Shown one piece after another: positions 23,404 through 33,845 of a stretch of DNA of 64,000 nucleotides. The position numbers and the translations under genes are program-made. This DNA comes from DAOPYU01 sp942493245 (lineage in GTDB: Bacteria > Sumerlaeota > Sumerlaeia > UBA8349). A model generated the notes under the pieces. It was given only the letters and a program-made list of their open reading frames with translations, did no database searches and had not been told where the DNA came from. The stretch is taken from assembly GCA_942493245.1 (NCBI GenBank), contig OW818685.1:248001-312000 (forward strand), read 5' to 3'. The stretch's first letter is position 1; the number at the start of each line of letters is the position of its first letter.

Positions 23404-26400
23404 TTATTTGATCGTAATCTCCGATCCGCCAGAGTTGCCCCGGACCGTGGCGTCGTACATGCACTCGGCCTGGATCGGGGGGTACTGGAATTTGCCCGGA
23501 GTGACCGCGTTGACGACGTAATAGTAGTGGTGCGTGTACTCGGGATCGTCCTCTTGGCTGGAGCCGAGCGAGTTGAAGGCCAGGACGACACGCTCGTCGC
23601 GGATTTCGAGGAAGGACGGCGTGACGGCCTTGTGCGGGAAGTTCGACCCGGCTTCGCCTCCGGAGTTGAGCCGGGGGTTTTCGACCTCGAACCCGGCGGG
23701 CAGGAGGTCGGACACCACGATGTTCTTGTATGTGTTCTTGCAGTAGATTTCGACCTCGACGACGTAGCTCTCGCCCTGCCGGAAGGTGTCGCTGTCGAGC
23801 GGTGAGCCGTCGCGTTTGGTCAGATGGCGGCGGATGGCGATTCCCTCGCTTTTCGACTCGGCGGCGCCCTTCTCGGGGATGCCACGGGTGACGAAGTTGA
23901 CCTGGAGGACGCCGGGGCCTTCGTTCTTGACCGTGAGCGCTCCGTTGGGGCCTTTGTACCGGACTTTCTGTTGACTCTTTCCTTCGATGGTTTTCGTTTC
24001 GCCGTTGGAGCTGGTGATGGTGGCCCTGGCCGTTTCTCCGGGCAGGCGGTTGAAGTAGTCGCAGAGCGCGGCGATGATGAAGGCGTTCTCCTGCGTGGTG
24101 TAGTATTGTCCGCTCGCGATGGCGTCGGTGAGTGTCTTGGCCAGGGGCGCCATTTTTTCGAGGGTGCTGTTCATCTGCGCCAAGGCGACGAGTTCGACGG
24201 CGATTCCGCGAATTTCGGAGTTGAGGGTTTCGTCGGTTTCGCGCTCTTTGTAGGGCACGCAGGGCGCTTTCTGGAGGTATTCCTGAACGCGGGCGGGGTC
24301 CTGGGTGAGGCGGGCCAGTCCGGCGGCCAGCAGATAACGCGAGGAGCGGGGAATTGCGACCGCGTCGAAGCGCTGGATGAGGCTGAGCGCGTCCTTGTCG
24401 CCCGCGAGCGCCAGGGTATAGGCCGCGTAGGCGCGCAGGTAATAACTGCCCAGGTAGGGGTTCTGGACCGGGGTCTGCGCGATGGAGCGGACGTGTTTCT
24501 GGAGCGCTTCGAACCCCTGATCGGGCAGGAAAAACTTCTCGCGTCCGTTCTTGATGGTGACGAGCGCGTGGAAGGCATAGACCGATCCATAGCTGTTGGG
24601 TTCCGTGTGGCCGGGCCAGTAGCCCAATCCACCCGAAGCGGTCTGCATCGAGAAGAGGCGGTCAATGCCCGCCTGGATGAAATGATCTACCTGTTGCGGA
24701 TTGTCGAGAGCGGCCTGAAAGAGAACCTGGTTCTTGCGCAGCAGATAGAGCGGGAAAAGTTTCGAGGTGGTCTGCTCCACGCAGCCGTAGGGATATCCGA
24801 CCACATACCGGAGCGCTTTCTGGAGGCGCAGGGAAAGGTCTGGACTCGCCGAGATTTCCAGTTCGGTCAACTCGTTGTCGAGGAAGCGGGTGTTGCGGTA
24901 GGTCTGCGTTTCACCGGGGTTCAGGGCGTGAAGTTCATTGAAGGACTGGAATCCGGTGGGTTCGCAAACGGGAACCGGGTCGTTTTCGTCGAAGGTCTCA
25001 ACCACGGCGCCTTGCGCGTTGACGATTTCGACGTGCCAGGCGATGTGGCCCTGGCCGATGGCCGCGCGGGCGGAGAATTCGGTCAGGACGGTGCCTTCGC
25101 CGTTCGGGGCGATGTCCAGTTCCATTGAGCCGTTGGTCTCCGTAAGGGTGCCGGATGCGGCCCAGTTGACGCGGGCGTGGCAGGTCTCGGAGGTGTTGTT
25201 GTAGAGGACGGCTCGGCAGTTGGCTCGGTCGCTGGGGAGGAAGAAGCGCGGCATGTTGGTCTGGAGGATATAGGGACGCCGGACAAAAATGGAACCGGCG
25301 GTGGCGCCGGCGGCCTTCTCGTTACTGGCCACGGCCACCAGGCGCAACTGGCCGTTGAACTCGGGCACGTCGAACTCGATGTGGGCCTGGCCGGTCGCGG
25401 AGGTCTGGACCACGCCGGACCAGAGCGCCACGGCTTTGATCCAGTTGGTGTCGGCTCGCCCCAGATAACTCGACCCGGGAGTCGCGTCCTGATCGCCGCC
25501 GGGCGCGGGTTCGGTGAAGTCGTAGGCCACCTGGTCGTAGTAGTGCGCGCGGCGGAAGTCGGGACGGCGCGAGCGCGAGAAATAACTGACCGGGTCGGGG
25601 TTGGCGTATCCCTTGATCGAGTGGATTCCCTCATCCACGGCGGCCAGTGTGATCTCCGAGGCGACGGGATTGCCTTGCGAGTCGGTCACGAGCAGATCCA
25701 GGGAGCGTTTGCCCAGCGGACGCACCTCGACGGGCAGGTTGGGCAGGGTGACCTTGAGCTCGCGTTCGGGCGCCTGCACTTTGAGGTTGGCCATTGCGAA
25801 GCTCGAGAAGGGGTAGATCTGGCTGTGGTTCTTCTCGATGGCGTGGACCACGGTGGCCTCGACCCAGACGTTGGGGGAATCGTCCGCCTGCACGAGGTAG
25901 TTGGTTGTTCCCACTCCCTGCACGATGTCGAGCGGGATCATGCGGCGGATCGAACTGCCCTGCACGACGACGAGGGCCTTACCGTCAAAGGGCGACTCGA
26001 CGCGGATCTGGGCCGTCTGGCCGGGCTGGTACTGTTTGGCGTCGAGGACGACATTGATGAGGCTGGCGTCGGGCGCTTTGGCCAGTTCACAATACCCCCG
26101 GTAGGAATAAAAGGACACATTGGCGAACTGCGGCGTCCGGGGCGAGCGGACGGTCACGCGGTAGTAGCCGTAATCCTCGGGCTTGAGCGTGGTGACCGCC
26201 TGACCGTTGACCAGCGGCACCTTGCGCACTTCGATTTCCTCATACTCCCGTTCGAAGTTCGGGTCGTAGTGCGAGTAGTAACGCCGGATGTAGTAGTTCC
26301 AGACCTGTCTTTCGAGCACGACTTCCGCTTCGGTCATCTGCGCGGGTTCCTGGTTGGAGGTCATGGCGAGGACGTGGACATCCATCCCCCCGTCTGGTCC

Positions 26401-29400
26401 GTCGCTCCTGCCCACCCGCAGCCCCAAGGTGAGGTCCGACGGGAAGAAATTGGCCTGGACGCTGGCGTTGACAGCGCGGCCGCCGAGTTCGTGGACCTGC
26501 GCATGAGCGGTGGCGCGCATGGGAAACGTCACCTGCGGGGGAACCTTGTAGTCGAACTGGAGCGTGGCGGCTCCGTCGGAGGTTGTGTCGGCCTCGCTCA
26601 GGGGAACGGGGTTCGGGGTGAACTTGGTGTCGTTGCCAAAGATGTAATCGGGCCAGCGTTCGGATTTGTAGGCGCGGTCGAACACGACGCGCCCGGTGGC
26701 ATGACGCTTTTCGGCGGGTTTGCCGAAGAGGTGCATGGCCTGCAGGCGCACCTCCTGAACCTTGCCCGCGAGCCAGTTTTTCTCGGGCAGTTCGGCGGTC
26801 ACCTTGATCCGGTTGGGAACGAATTCCTCCACCTGGAATTCATAGTAGGCAATGACCCGGTTCGCGCCGGGGATGAGAACCTGGGCGATGTACTTGCCCG
26901 TGGGATGGCTCTGGAGCGTCTGGACGTCGAGGTTGCCGCCGCCCCAGATGGACAGCTGCGTCGGCTCGTCGAGCAGGGTTTTCCCGTCGGGCTTGAGCAC
27001 CTGAATTTTGAGAGGGACACCGGGGACGGCGTCCCCGTAATTCTGGCGGACGATCCAGCGCAGGTGAACCGTGTCGCCGGGCCGGTAGAGCTGGCGGTCG
27101 GCGTAGAGATAACCGTCGTATCGCGCGGCGTCGTAGGCGGGCGCGTTCTCCTCGTAGGGGACTTTGCCTTCCTGGCGCGGGTCGAGTTTGAGGAAGGTGG
27201 CGTCGTTGGCGTTTTCGACTGTGGCGGAGGCGGGGGCGCCGAGTTTCTTGTTGAAACCGGTCAGGTGGACGATGCCGTCTTCGCCGGTCGTCCCCTCGCC
27301 CATCACCTGATATTTGTCCGAATACACGCGCACCGTGGCGCCGGGCAGCGGCGCGAGCGAGTAGAGGTCGTGGGCGAAGAGGATGAGTTCCTCGCCCTGC
27401 CAGTGGGCCAGCGCGCCGATATTGGTGCGCAGGAGGGCCTGGGTGAATTGCTGATACATCCCTCCCGGGGCCTGCGCCTCGAGAATAAACAGGCCCAGTT
27501 TGTTATTCGGGATCAGGTCCTTCAACAGGAAACGGGACTTGTTGAGACGGTACGGGCGGGCGCTGTAATCCAACTCGCGCGATTCGAGAAGTTCGCTGAA
27601 ACTGTTCGCCGCTTCCGAATTGCTCCACCAGGCATTCTCACCATTGTTGATCAGGCGGATGGCGTGGATGAGATTGTTCGGGAACACCTGATGGATGCGC
27701 AGTGTGACGGTCGAGATGTTTTGCGATTCGACCGTGAGCGCCGCTTCGTCTCCGTGGGGGAAGTAGAGTTTGCCGGGCTGGTCGAAACGGAGGAATCCCC
27801 GGATCTGATCGGGGGTGGTCACGGACGTGGTGAGCGGTTTCTTCAAGGCATAGTTCCGCTGGAAAACCATGCCGGGCGTGAGCGTGATCTTGTATGTTTT
27901 TTTCGGTTCCCAGTCGCCGCGGATGATGTACCGATTCCGGCTTCCAGTCGAAACCTGGAGGTTACCGATCGTCGGCTCGATTGTCAGGTGTTCCTGAAGG
28001 CTCTTCGGCGTGGTGCGCTGGTTGAACGCAATCTGGACATTGAACGCCTCGTTCCCATAGAGATCGGGAACTCCAATATGGGAAATCTGGGGCGCCAGCC
28101 GCGAGTCGGTCTGGACCGTCTGGGAAAGAGGTTGGCGGAGCGTCGCATTTTCGCCAAACGTCAGGCCCGCCGGGAGAGTCAGGGTGTAGGAGGTTTCGGG
28201 TTCCCAATCGCCTTCCAGGTCGATATGCAGGAAAGCGGACGCTCCCTGATCCTCTGGAACATGAACCACCAGATTCTCTACCGGTGGCTCGATACGGAGT
28301 CCTTTCTCGATATCGTCCTTCCGGACAAGGTGGTTGAAATGGAGCGCCAATGCCATCCGGGTCACATTTTCATAGTCCGATTGGATTGTTTCCCACGAGG
28401 CCGACAGGAATTTCAGTTCCATGCGGCGGGTGAACTGCTTCGGCAGGGGCGCGGTCAGGTAGTTCCGAGCCGTACAGAAACCTTTCGGAAATTCGACTTG
28501 GAAATCCAGATTCTGCCAGTCGGATGTCTCGAATTGAATCCAGAACGAACCGGCATTCCCCCCCCCTTCGCCCAGGGCGGTACCTCGACAGGTGAAGGGG
28601 ACTGTTTTCTGGGGCGGGGTGGTGGTCAGGTCTTTCAATTGCATCAGATTGGCCACGTTCTCGACCTCCGCGGAAAGATTCGACAGGACCATGCGGAATT
28701 CGACCTTCGAATCTTTTGCGCGGACCTCGGTAATCTCGATATTCGGAAGCATCCCGAATGGATTGGGAAGAAGGAATGTATTCTGCCATTTTTCGCGGCT
28801 GGTGAATTGTTTCTGCGCATCCTGAAGACCGGGTTTTATCTGGAGGGAAAAGGAACGGGGACAGTTTTTGATCTTGGCAAAAAGAAGCGTGGGTTGAAGG
28901 GCCGATTCGATAGAAATAGAAGAAAGAGTCTCGCTCGAAGAGGTGGGGTTGCCCGCCTCATCGTTCCGGGAAACCGACAGGTGGCGATTCAAATCTTCCG
29001 GCAGTACGGGGACGGGGAAACTCAGACCGATCCATACGGCTTCTTCTGTGACCCGGCTGAACCAGGCGCGGGATGGGGCGAATTGAAAAGTCGAGAGTTT
29101 GACCGGTTGCGTGTCTGACGCCAGAGGACGATTGTCCTGCGAACGCAGGAGGGGGTTGACCCGGATGGTGTAAGTCGGCGCAGTCGGAGCCGCCGAAGGT
29201 TTGAATACGATGAAAGTGGAATTGTATTGGAATTCTCCGGCCAGAGCGGGTTTGAAAAACAGGGGTGAGGTCGAGGCGCCATCCGCTGTGACGCAGGGGG
29301 CAATCGGCGCGTCGAAGATGACGGTGAGTTGGTCTTTAATCTGTTCGCCCGAAGTGGGGACCGTGCCCGTGACCCGCAACGGTTGAGCCGGGTCGGCGGG

Positions 29401-29508
29401 CGCCGCCTGAAGCCTCGCCGCGTGGAGGAAGAAGGAACCGCCTAAGAGAAACAGGATCATCAGGGTATTGCGGGTGAAACGGGGGGAAAGAAACGACTGG
29501 CGACACAT
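23404..29508 (-). CDS. Alpha-2-macroglobulin family protein with intact thioester motif
   Basis: A 2034-residue exported protein with a signal peptide ending near 'RLQA-AP' and no lipobox. It has repeated beta-sandwich (MG) domains, 'YLYADRQLYRPGDTVHLRWIVR' typical of MG1-MG3, the central 'AVDEGIHSIKGY' and 'VPEFNGQLRLVAVASNEKA' segments, and the thioester site 'YPYGCVEQTTS' with Cys1576. The thioester domain helices ('QTASGGLGYWPGHTEPNSYG') and a receptor-binding-like C-terminal domain follow. Bacterial members of this family trap proteases in the periplasm and are often paired with a class C penicillin-binding protein (PbpC). No pbpC is adjacent here. ATG preceded by CTGGAGG. Confidence 0.94.
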   Translation of the reverse strand: MCRQSFLSPRFTRNTLMILFLLGGSFFLHAARLQAAPADPAQPLRVTGTVPTSGEQIKDQLTVIFDAPIAPCVTADGASTSPLFFKPALAGEFQYNSTFIVFKPSAAPTAPTYTIRVNPLLRSQDNRPLASDTQPVKLSTFQFAPSRAWFSRVTEEAVWIGLSFPVPVLPEDLNRHLSVSRNDEAGNPTSSSETLSSISIESALQPTLLFAKIKNCPRSFSLQIKPGLQDAQKQFTSREKWQNTFLLPNPFGMLPNIEITEVRAKDSKVEFRMVLSNLSAEVENVANLMQLKDLTTTPPQKTVPFTCRGTALGEGGGNAGSFWIQFETSDWQNLDFQVEFPKGFCTARNYLTAPLPKQFTRRMELKFLSASWETIQSDYENVTRMALALHFNHLVRKDDIEKGLRIEPPVENLVVHVPEDQGASAFLHIDLEGDWEPETSYTLTLPAGLTFGENATLRQPLSQTVQTDSRLAPQISHIGVPDLYGNEAFNVQIAFNQRTTPKSLQEHLTIEPTIGNLQVSTGSRNRYIIRGDWEPKKTYKITLTPGMVFQRNYALKKPLTTSVTTPDQIRGFLRFDQPGKLYFPHGDEAALTVESQNISTVTLRIHQVFPNNLIHAIRLINNGENAWWSNSEAANSFSELLESRELDYSARPYRLNKSRFLLKDLIPNNKLGLFILEAQAPGGMYQQFTQALLRTNIGALAHWQGEELILFAHDLYSLAPLPGATVRVYSDKYQVMGEGTTGEDGIVHLTGFNKKLGAPASATVENANDATFLKLDPRQEGKVPYEENAPAYDAARYDGYLYADRQLYRPGDTVHLRWIVRQNYGDAVPGVPLKIQVLKPDGKTLLDEPTQLSIWGGGNLDVQTLQSHPTGKYIAQVLIPGANRVIAYYEFQVEEFVPNRIKVTAELPEKNWLAGKVQEVRLQAMHLFGKPAEKRHATGRVVFDRAYKSERWPDYIFGNDTKFTPNPVPLSEADTTSDGAATLQFDYKVPPQVTFPMRATAHAQVHELGGRAVNASVQANFFPSDLTLGLRVGRSDGPDGGMDVHVLAMTSNQEPAQMTEAEVVLERQVWNYYIRRYYSHYDPNFEREYEEIEVRKVPLVNGQAVTTLKPEDYGYYRVTVRSPRTPQFANVSFYSYRGYCELAKAPDASLINVVLDAKQYQPGQTAQIRVESPFDGKALVVVQGSSIRRMIPLDIVQGVGTTNYLVQADDSPNVWVEATVVHAIEKNHSQIYPFSSFAMANLKVQAPERELKVTLPNLPVEVRPLGKRSLDLLVTDSQGNPVASEITLAAVDEGIHSIKGYANPDPVSYFSRSRRPDFRRAHYYDQVAYDFTEPAPGGDQDATPGSSYLGRADTNWIKAVALWSGVVQTSATGQAHIEFDVPEFNGQLRLVAVASNEKAAGATAGSIFVRRPYILQTNMPRFFLPSDRANCRAVLYNNTSETCHARVNWAASGTLTETNGSMELDIAPNGEGTVLTEFSARAAIGQGHIAWHVEIVNAQGAVVETFDENDPVPVCEPTGFQSFNELHALNPGETQTYRNTRFLDNELTELEISASPDLSLRLQKALRYVVGYPYGCVEQTTSKLFPLYLLRKNQVLFQAALDNPQQVDHFIQAGIDRLFSMQTASGGLGYWPGHTEPNSYGSVYAFHALVTIKNGREKFFLPDQGFEALQKHVRSIAQTPVQNPYLGSYYLRAYAAYTLALAGDKDALSLIQRFDAVAIPRSSRYLLAAGLARLTQDPARVQEYLQKAPCVPYKERETDETLNSEIRGIAVELVALAQMNSTLEKMAPLAKTLTDAIASGQYYTTQENAFIIAALCDYFNRLPGETARATITSSNGETKTIEGKSQQKVRYKGPNGALTVKNEGPGVLQVNFVTRGIPEKGAAESKSEGIAIRRHLTKRDGSPLDSDTFRQGESYVVEVEIYCKNTYKNIVVSDLLPAGFEVENPRLNSGGEAGSNFPHKAVTPSFLEIRDERVVLAFNSLGSSQEDDPEYTHHYYYVVNAVTPGKFQYPPIQAECMYDATVRGNSGGSEITIK

Positions 29509-30349
29509 GGGCGGATCCTCCAGGGGAACCGAAAATCGAATGGGAGGGCCTGCATGGCCCGGATGAAAGGCTGTCCGCCTGAAAAAGGGAGGATTGAGGT
29601 GAAGGAGCGTGAAGCGTGGCGCGCCAGATTGCGGTGTTGGCTACGTATCATATCTCCGGCAGTTGCGACGGTGAAACGCACATAGGATTTCTCAAGAATC
29701 CATTGGGAAGGCGCTCCCCAAGCGGAAAAATGGACCCATTCGAGACTACGCGTTTTCCTGAATGCCGGGTTTTTCGTTCTTCCCCTGGAGCCGCCCTTCG
29801 AGGCCGAACTGAACCAGTAATCATCGGATACCAAGAATAGAATGAGGCGGGGCGGAAATCAAGAAGATTCAGAAATATACGGAAAAAATCGAACGGGCGG
29901 TTGAACCCCCGTGAAACGGCCCATCTTGGGGAAATACCGTTTCCCGGGAACGCCCATTTCCCGATAGGCGTGTAGTCGCGTTTGCCGCAAGAAATCCGAG
30001 GCAACGGCCTTTGTCTGCGCGTGTTCCTGCTGTGATCGGGAGGTCGGCGATCCCAGGCGACTCCGGAATTTTCTCCCAAAAGTCGCTCTGAGCCGTCCGG
30101 AAGAATCCACAGAAGGGCTTTGCATGCGCTGCGGGGGTGTGTTATACCCATTGACCGACCGGATTTGCGGGAGCCGCCAGAAACAGTTGCGTTTTCCAAA
30201 AATCCGGGTCAGAATCGAAGGCTGTCTTGTGTTTCGCGGCGAAAATGCCGTGGACGCAGGTTTTTTGCTTTGTGCGGGACGTCTGGAAAATGCCGGATCG
30301 GGAACTCCGGGCGCCGCGTTGAACCGAAAAAACATGAGGAGACCGGCAG
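29509..30349. other. 841-bp intergenic region between divergent A2M and secA genes
   Basis: No gene or structured RNA is recognised; short open frames on both strands lack ribosome-binding sites. At 29938-29970 is a 'cccgggaacgccc' hairpin-type repeat resembling one at 50715-50740. A promoter for secA lies at 30119-30148. Confidence 0.5.
30119..30148 (+). promoter_or_regulatory. Putative promoter for secA
   Basis: TTTGCA (30119-30124), an 18-nt spacer and TATACC (30143-30148), about 200 bases before the secA start codon. Only moderate matches to the consensus. Confidence 0.35.
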
Positions 30350-33300
30350 ATGCTGGGTATGGGGATCATCGCAAAACTGATCAAGAAACTCTTTGGCTCG
30401 CACCAGGAGCGCGTCCTCAAAGCGCTCTGGGAGCGCGTGAAGGTCATCAACGAGTGGTACGAAAAGTTCGATTCACTCTCGGACGATGAAATCAAGGCCA
30501 AGACGTGGGAGTTCCGCGCGCGCCTGCAACAGGGTGAGACGCTCGATGACCTTCTGCCCGAAGCCTTCGCCGTGGTCAAGCAGGCCTGTAAGCGCAACGT
30601 GGGTCAGCGCTGGATGGCCGCCGGGATGCCGTTCGAGTGGGTGGAAGTGCCCTACGACGTGCAGTTGATCGGCGGCATGGTGCTCCACTTGGGCAACATC
30701 GCGGAAATGGCCACCGGTGAAGGCAAGACCCTCGTGGCCACGCTGCCCCTGTACCTCAACGCGCTCGAGGGGCGCGGGTGCCACCTGGCCACGTTCAACG
30801 ACATGCTGGCTCAGCGCGACAGCCAGTGGACCGGTCACATCCTCGATTGGCTGGGTCTGACGGTCGGGTGCATCCAGCAGGAAATGGAACCGGCCACTCG
30901 CCGCGCCCAGTATGCCGCCGACGTGACCTACGGCCAGAGCAGCGAGTTCGGGTTCGACTACCTGCGCGACAACATGTCCACCTCGCCCGAGCATCTCGTG
31001 CAGGGCGCGCGTTCGAGCATCAGTCAGGCGCTGGCCGATGAGATCATCGCCAAGACCCGCGAGTACGAGGGCGCACGGGTGATTATGAACGCCTTCCGGA
31101 CGCTGTTGATCGAGGCGCCGCAGGACAAGGCGGGCGAACTGTTGGTCGAGTTCGGCGGGCGGTTTTCGGTCGAGGAACTGGTGGTCCACTGGCCGAGCAA
31201 GGAGCGCCTGGTCGAGATGCCGGAAGTGCCCAAGCCCGCGCCCGACGTGCAGGATGTGTTCGAGGATGGCGACATCGCGGAGGGCTTTGTCCGGGTCCGG
31301 TTCATGTTCCTTAAGCGCGACCACCACTTTGTCATCGTGGACGAAGTGGACTCGCTGCTGATTGACGAGGCGCGTACGCCCCTCATCATCTCGGGTCAGG
31401 TCGAGCGCTCGACGCACCAGTTCGACAAGATGCGCCCGCTGGTCGAGACGCTCGTGAACCGGCAGAGCGATCTGGTGAGCCGTCTGGCCAAGGAGGCGGA
31501 AGATCTTCTGGCCCAGAATACCGACGAGGCCCGCTATCAGGCCGGCATCAAACTTCTCCAGATGAAGAAGGGCATGCCGAAGCACAAACGGCTCAACAAA
31601 TTCATTCAGACCCCCGAAATTTCGCGCCTGCTCACCAAGTGCGAAAACGATCATATCATTGACCAGAAAAGCAAGGTCGGCGAAAAATCGATGACCTATG
31701 TGGAGGAAGACCTCTACTTTGTCGTGGATGAGAAGGGCAACAGTGTCAACCTGTCCGAGAAGGGCCGTGTCGCCGTTTCGCCCGACAACCCCGACCGCTT
31801 TCTGCTGGCCGACCTGGTCGAAGAATTTTCCCACATTGAAGGGGACGAGTCCCTGACGCGCGAAGAACGCGAGCAGCGCAAAGAGACGATCCGGCGCGAG
31901 AACGACCAGAAGTCCGAGGAACTCCACAATATCTCGCAGTTGTTGCGCGCCTTCACCCTTTTCGACAAAGAGGCGGACTACATCGTCCAGGACAACAAGA
32001 TCGTCATCGTGGACGAGTTTACCGGACGTCCCCAGCCGGGCCGCCGCTACAGCGACGGGTTGCACCAGGCGATCGAGGCGAAGGAAAACGTCAAGATCGA
32101 AAAGGAAACCCAGACCCTCGCCACCATCACCATCCAGAACTACTGCCGCATGTACAAAAAACTGGCGGGTATGACCGGTACGGCCGAGACGGAAGCCGCC
32201 GAGTTCGGCCACACGTACAAGATGGAAGTGATGGTCATCCCCACCAACCGTCCCATCACCCGCATGGACTTTGACGACCGCATCTACCGCACCAAGCGCG
32301 AGAAGTACAACGCGATCATCAACGAGGTGGTGCGGTTGAACAAGCAGGGCCTGCCGGTTCTGCTCGGGACCGCCTCGGTGGACTCGAGCGAACTGCTCTC
32401 GCGCATGCTGCGCCGCACGGGCATTTCGCACAGCGTCCTGAACGCCAAGCACCTGCACCGGGAAGCCGAAATCGTGCGCGACGCGGGACGCATGGGCGCC
32501 GTCACCATCGCCACCAACATGGCGGGCCGTGGGACCGATATCAAGCTGGGGCCGGGCGTGCTCGACCCGCCCGACACGATGGAAGTCGATCCCGACTGGC
32601 CGCGCGGATTGCAGGTGATCGGGAGCGAGCGGCACGAAGCGCGCCGCATTGACCGTCAGTTGCGCGGGCGTTCCGGACGCCAGGGCGACCCCGGCAGTTC
32701 GCAGTTTTTCCTCTCGCTCGAGGACGAACTGATGCGCCTTTTCGGCAGCGAGCGTATTTCGGGCATCATGCAGAAACTCGGGCTGGAAGAAGGCGAGGAG
32801 ATCCGTCACAAGTTTGTCACCAACGCCATCACCCGCGCCCAGAAACGCATCGAGGGGATCAACTTCGAGCAGCGCAAACGCACGCTCGACTACGACAACG
32901 TCATGAACAAGCAGCGCGAGGCGATCTACGGCGTGCGCCGCGAAGCGCTCATCAGCGAAGACCTTTCGCTCCTGCTGGTGGATCTGGTAAACGACTACCT
33001 CCCCATTCTGGCGCAGCGCTACGCCGTTGAAGGGGAAGCGCGCAACGTCGGCGCCGCACCCTACGATCTGGCGGGTTTTGAGGCCCACATCCGCGCCATG
33101 ATCCCGGGGATTGACCTCTCGGGCATCGAAACGCCGGACGAACCCACCGAAGACTATGTGGCTCTGCTGCGCGAGCGCATCGAGGATTCCTACGAACAGC
33201 GCCGGCAGCTCTTCGGCACAGAGCTGACCCGCGAACTGGCCCGCTATGTCATCCTGACCACGATAGACAACCAGTGGCGCGACCACCTGGCGGCGATTGA

Positions 33301-33679
33301 CGAACTGCGCGAGGGTATCCACCTGCGCTCCTACGGCCAGCTCGACCCCCTCATCGAATACCAGCGCGAAGCCACGCACATGTTCCAGGATCTGATGGGG
33401 AACATTCAGAAGATCGTCTTCGAGCACTTCTTCCGCATGAACCTGGTGAGCGAGCAGCAGAAGACCGCCCATGTGGACTACGGACGCGGCGCCGAAGTGG
33501 CCCACCACCCGCAAACCGCCACCGTGGCGGGGGGCGACGGCGAAGAACTCGTGGCGCAGGGAGCGGAACGCCCCCATCAGGAAACCTACCGCCGCGAGAA
33601 ACCCAAGGTCGGCCGCAACGACGCCTGCCCCTGCGGCAGCGGGAAAAAGTACAAAAAGTGCTGCGGAAAAGACCTGTAA
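30350..33679 (+). CDS. secA: Preprotein translocase ATPase SecA, with an insertion in NBD1
   Basis: A 1109-residue motor that pushes unfolded preproteins through SecYEG. Walker A 'MATGEGKTL' (about 120-128), 'TYGQSSEFGFDYLRDNM', the DEAD-like 'FVIVDEVDSLLIDEARTPLIISG', 'MTGTAETEAAEF', 'GRGTDIKLG' and 'RQLRGRSGRQGDPGSS' are all present. The C-terminus carries the zinc/SecB-binding motif 'CPCGSGKKYKKCCG'. Between 'SPEHLVQ' (about 215) and 'HHFVIVDEVD' (about 324) about 105 extra residues interrupt NBD1 compared with E. coli SecA. A second extension lies after 'RTPLIISG'. ATG after GGAG. rpmH follows after about 170 bases with its own promoter. Confidence 0.97.
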   Translation: MLGMGIIAKLIKKLFGSHQERVLKALWERVKVINEWYEKFDSLSDDEIKAKTWEFRARLQQGETLDDLLPEAFAVVKQACKRNVGQRWMAAGMPFEWVEVPYDVQLIGGMVLHLGNIAEMATGEGKTLVATLPLYLNALEGRGCHLATFNDMLAQRDSQWTGHILDWLGLTVGCIQQEMEPATRRAQYAADVTYGQSSEFGFDYLRDNMSTSPEHLVQGARSSISQALADEIIAKTREYEGARVIMNAFRTLLIEAPQDKAGELLVEFGGRFSVEELVVHWPSKERLVEMPEVPKPAPDVQDVFEDGDIAEGFVRVRFMFLKRDHHFVIVDEVDSLLIDEARTPLIISGQVERSTHQFDKMRPLVETLVNRQSDLVSRLAKEAEDLLAQNTDEARYQAGIKLLQMKKGMPKHKRLNKFIQTPEISRLLTKCENDHIIDQKSKVGEKSMTYVEEDLYFVVDEKGNSVNLSEKGRVAVSPDNPDRFLLADLVEEFSHIEGDESLTREEREQRKETIRRENDQKSEELHNISQLLRAFTLFDKEADYIVQDNKIVIVDEFTGRPQPGRRYSDGLHQAIEAKENVKIEKETQTLATITIQNYCRMYKKLAGMTGTAETEAAEFGHTYKMEVMVIPTNRPITRMDFDDRIYRTKREKYNAIINEVVRLNKQGLPVLLGTASVDSSELLSRMLRRTGISHSVLNAKHLHREAEIVRDAGRMGAVTIATNMAGRGTDIKLGPGVLDPPDTMEVDPDWPRGLQVIGSERHEARRIDRQLRGRSGRQGDPGSSQFFLSLEDELMRLFGSERISGIMQKLGLEEGEEIRHKFVTNAITRAQKRIEGINFEQRKRTLDYDNVMNKQREAIYGVRREALISEDLSLLLVDLVNDYLPILAQRYAVEGEARNVGAAPYDLAGFEAHIRAMIPGIDLSGIETPDEPTEDYVALLRERIEDSYEQRRQLFGTELTRELARYVILTTIDNQWRDHLAAIDELREGIHLRSYGQLDPLIEYQREATHMFQDLMGNIQKIVFEHFFRMNLVSEQQKTAHVDYGRGAEVAHHPQTATVAGGDGEELVAQGAERPHQETYRREKPKVGRNDACPCGSGKKYKKCCGKDL

Positions 33680-33767
33680 GACGGGAATAAGCGCGGGGGA
33701 CGGTTTTCGAGAGAAGGCCTCGCCGCCCGAATTTTGGGGATTGGGCAAAATCGGCAAAAAATGGACC

Positions 33768-33796
33768 TTGACAGCCCGGTGGGGATTCAGTAAAGT
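33768..33796 (+). promoter_or_regulatory. Strong sigma70-type promoter for rpmH
   Basis: Perfect TTGACA (33768-33773), a 17-nt spacer and TAAAGT (33791-33796), 50 bases before the rpmH start. This is the best promoter match in the window, as expected for a ribosomal protein operon. Confidence 0.75.
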
Positions 33797-33845
33797 TCCA
33801 AGCCTTTCCGTGTTACGGAAGAAAGGTCGGAGGTAAGGATAAAAA

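Noticed and set aside
25177..29118. 1313-codon open frame on the plus strand opposite the alpha-2-macroglobulin gene
   Set aside because: The minus strand encodes a clear A2M with signal peptide, thioester and family motifs. The plus frame is a GC-rich antisense shadow without domain pattern.
29509..30349. Possible small RNA (SRP RNA, 6S or tmRNA) in the gap before secA
   Set aside because: No conserved core of these RNAs was recognised. Only a promoter and hairpin-type repeats are visible. A covariance-model search would decide.
30473..33757. 1094-codon open frame antisense to secA
   Set aside because: SecA is unmistakable on the plus strand. The antisense frame has composition typical of complement reading and no start signal.
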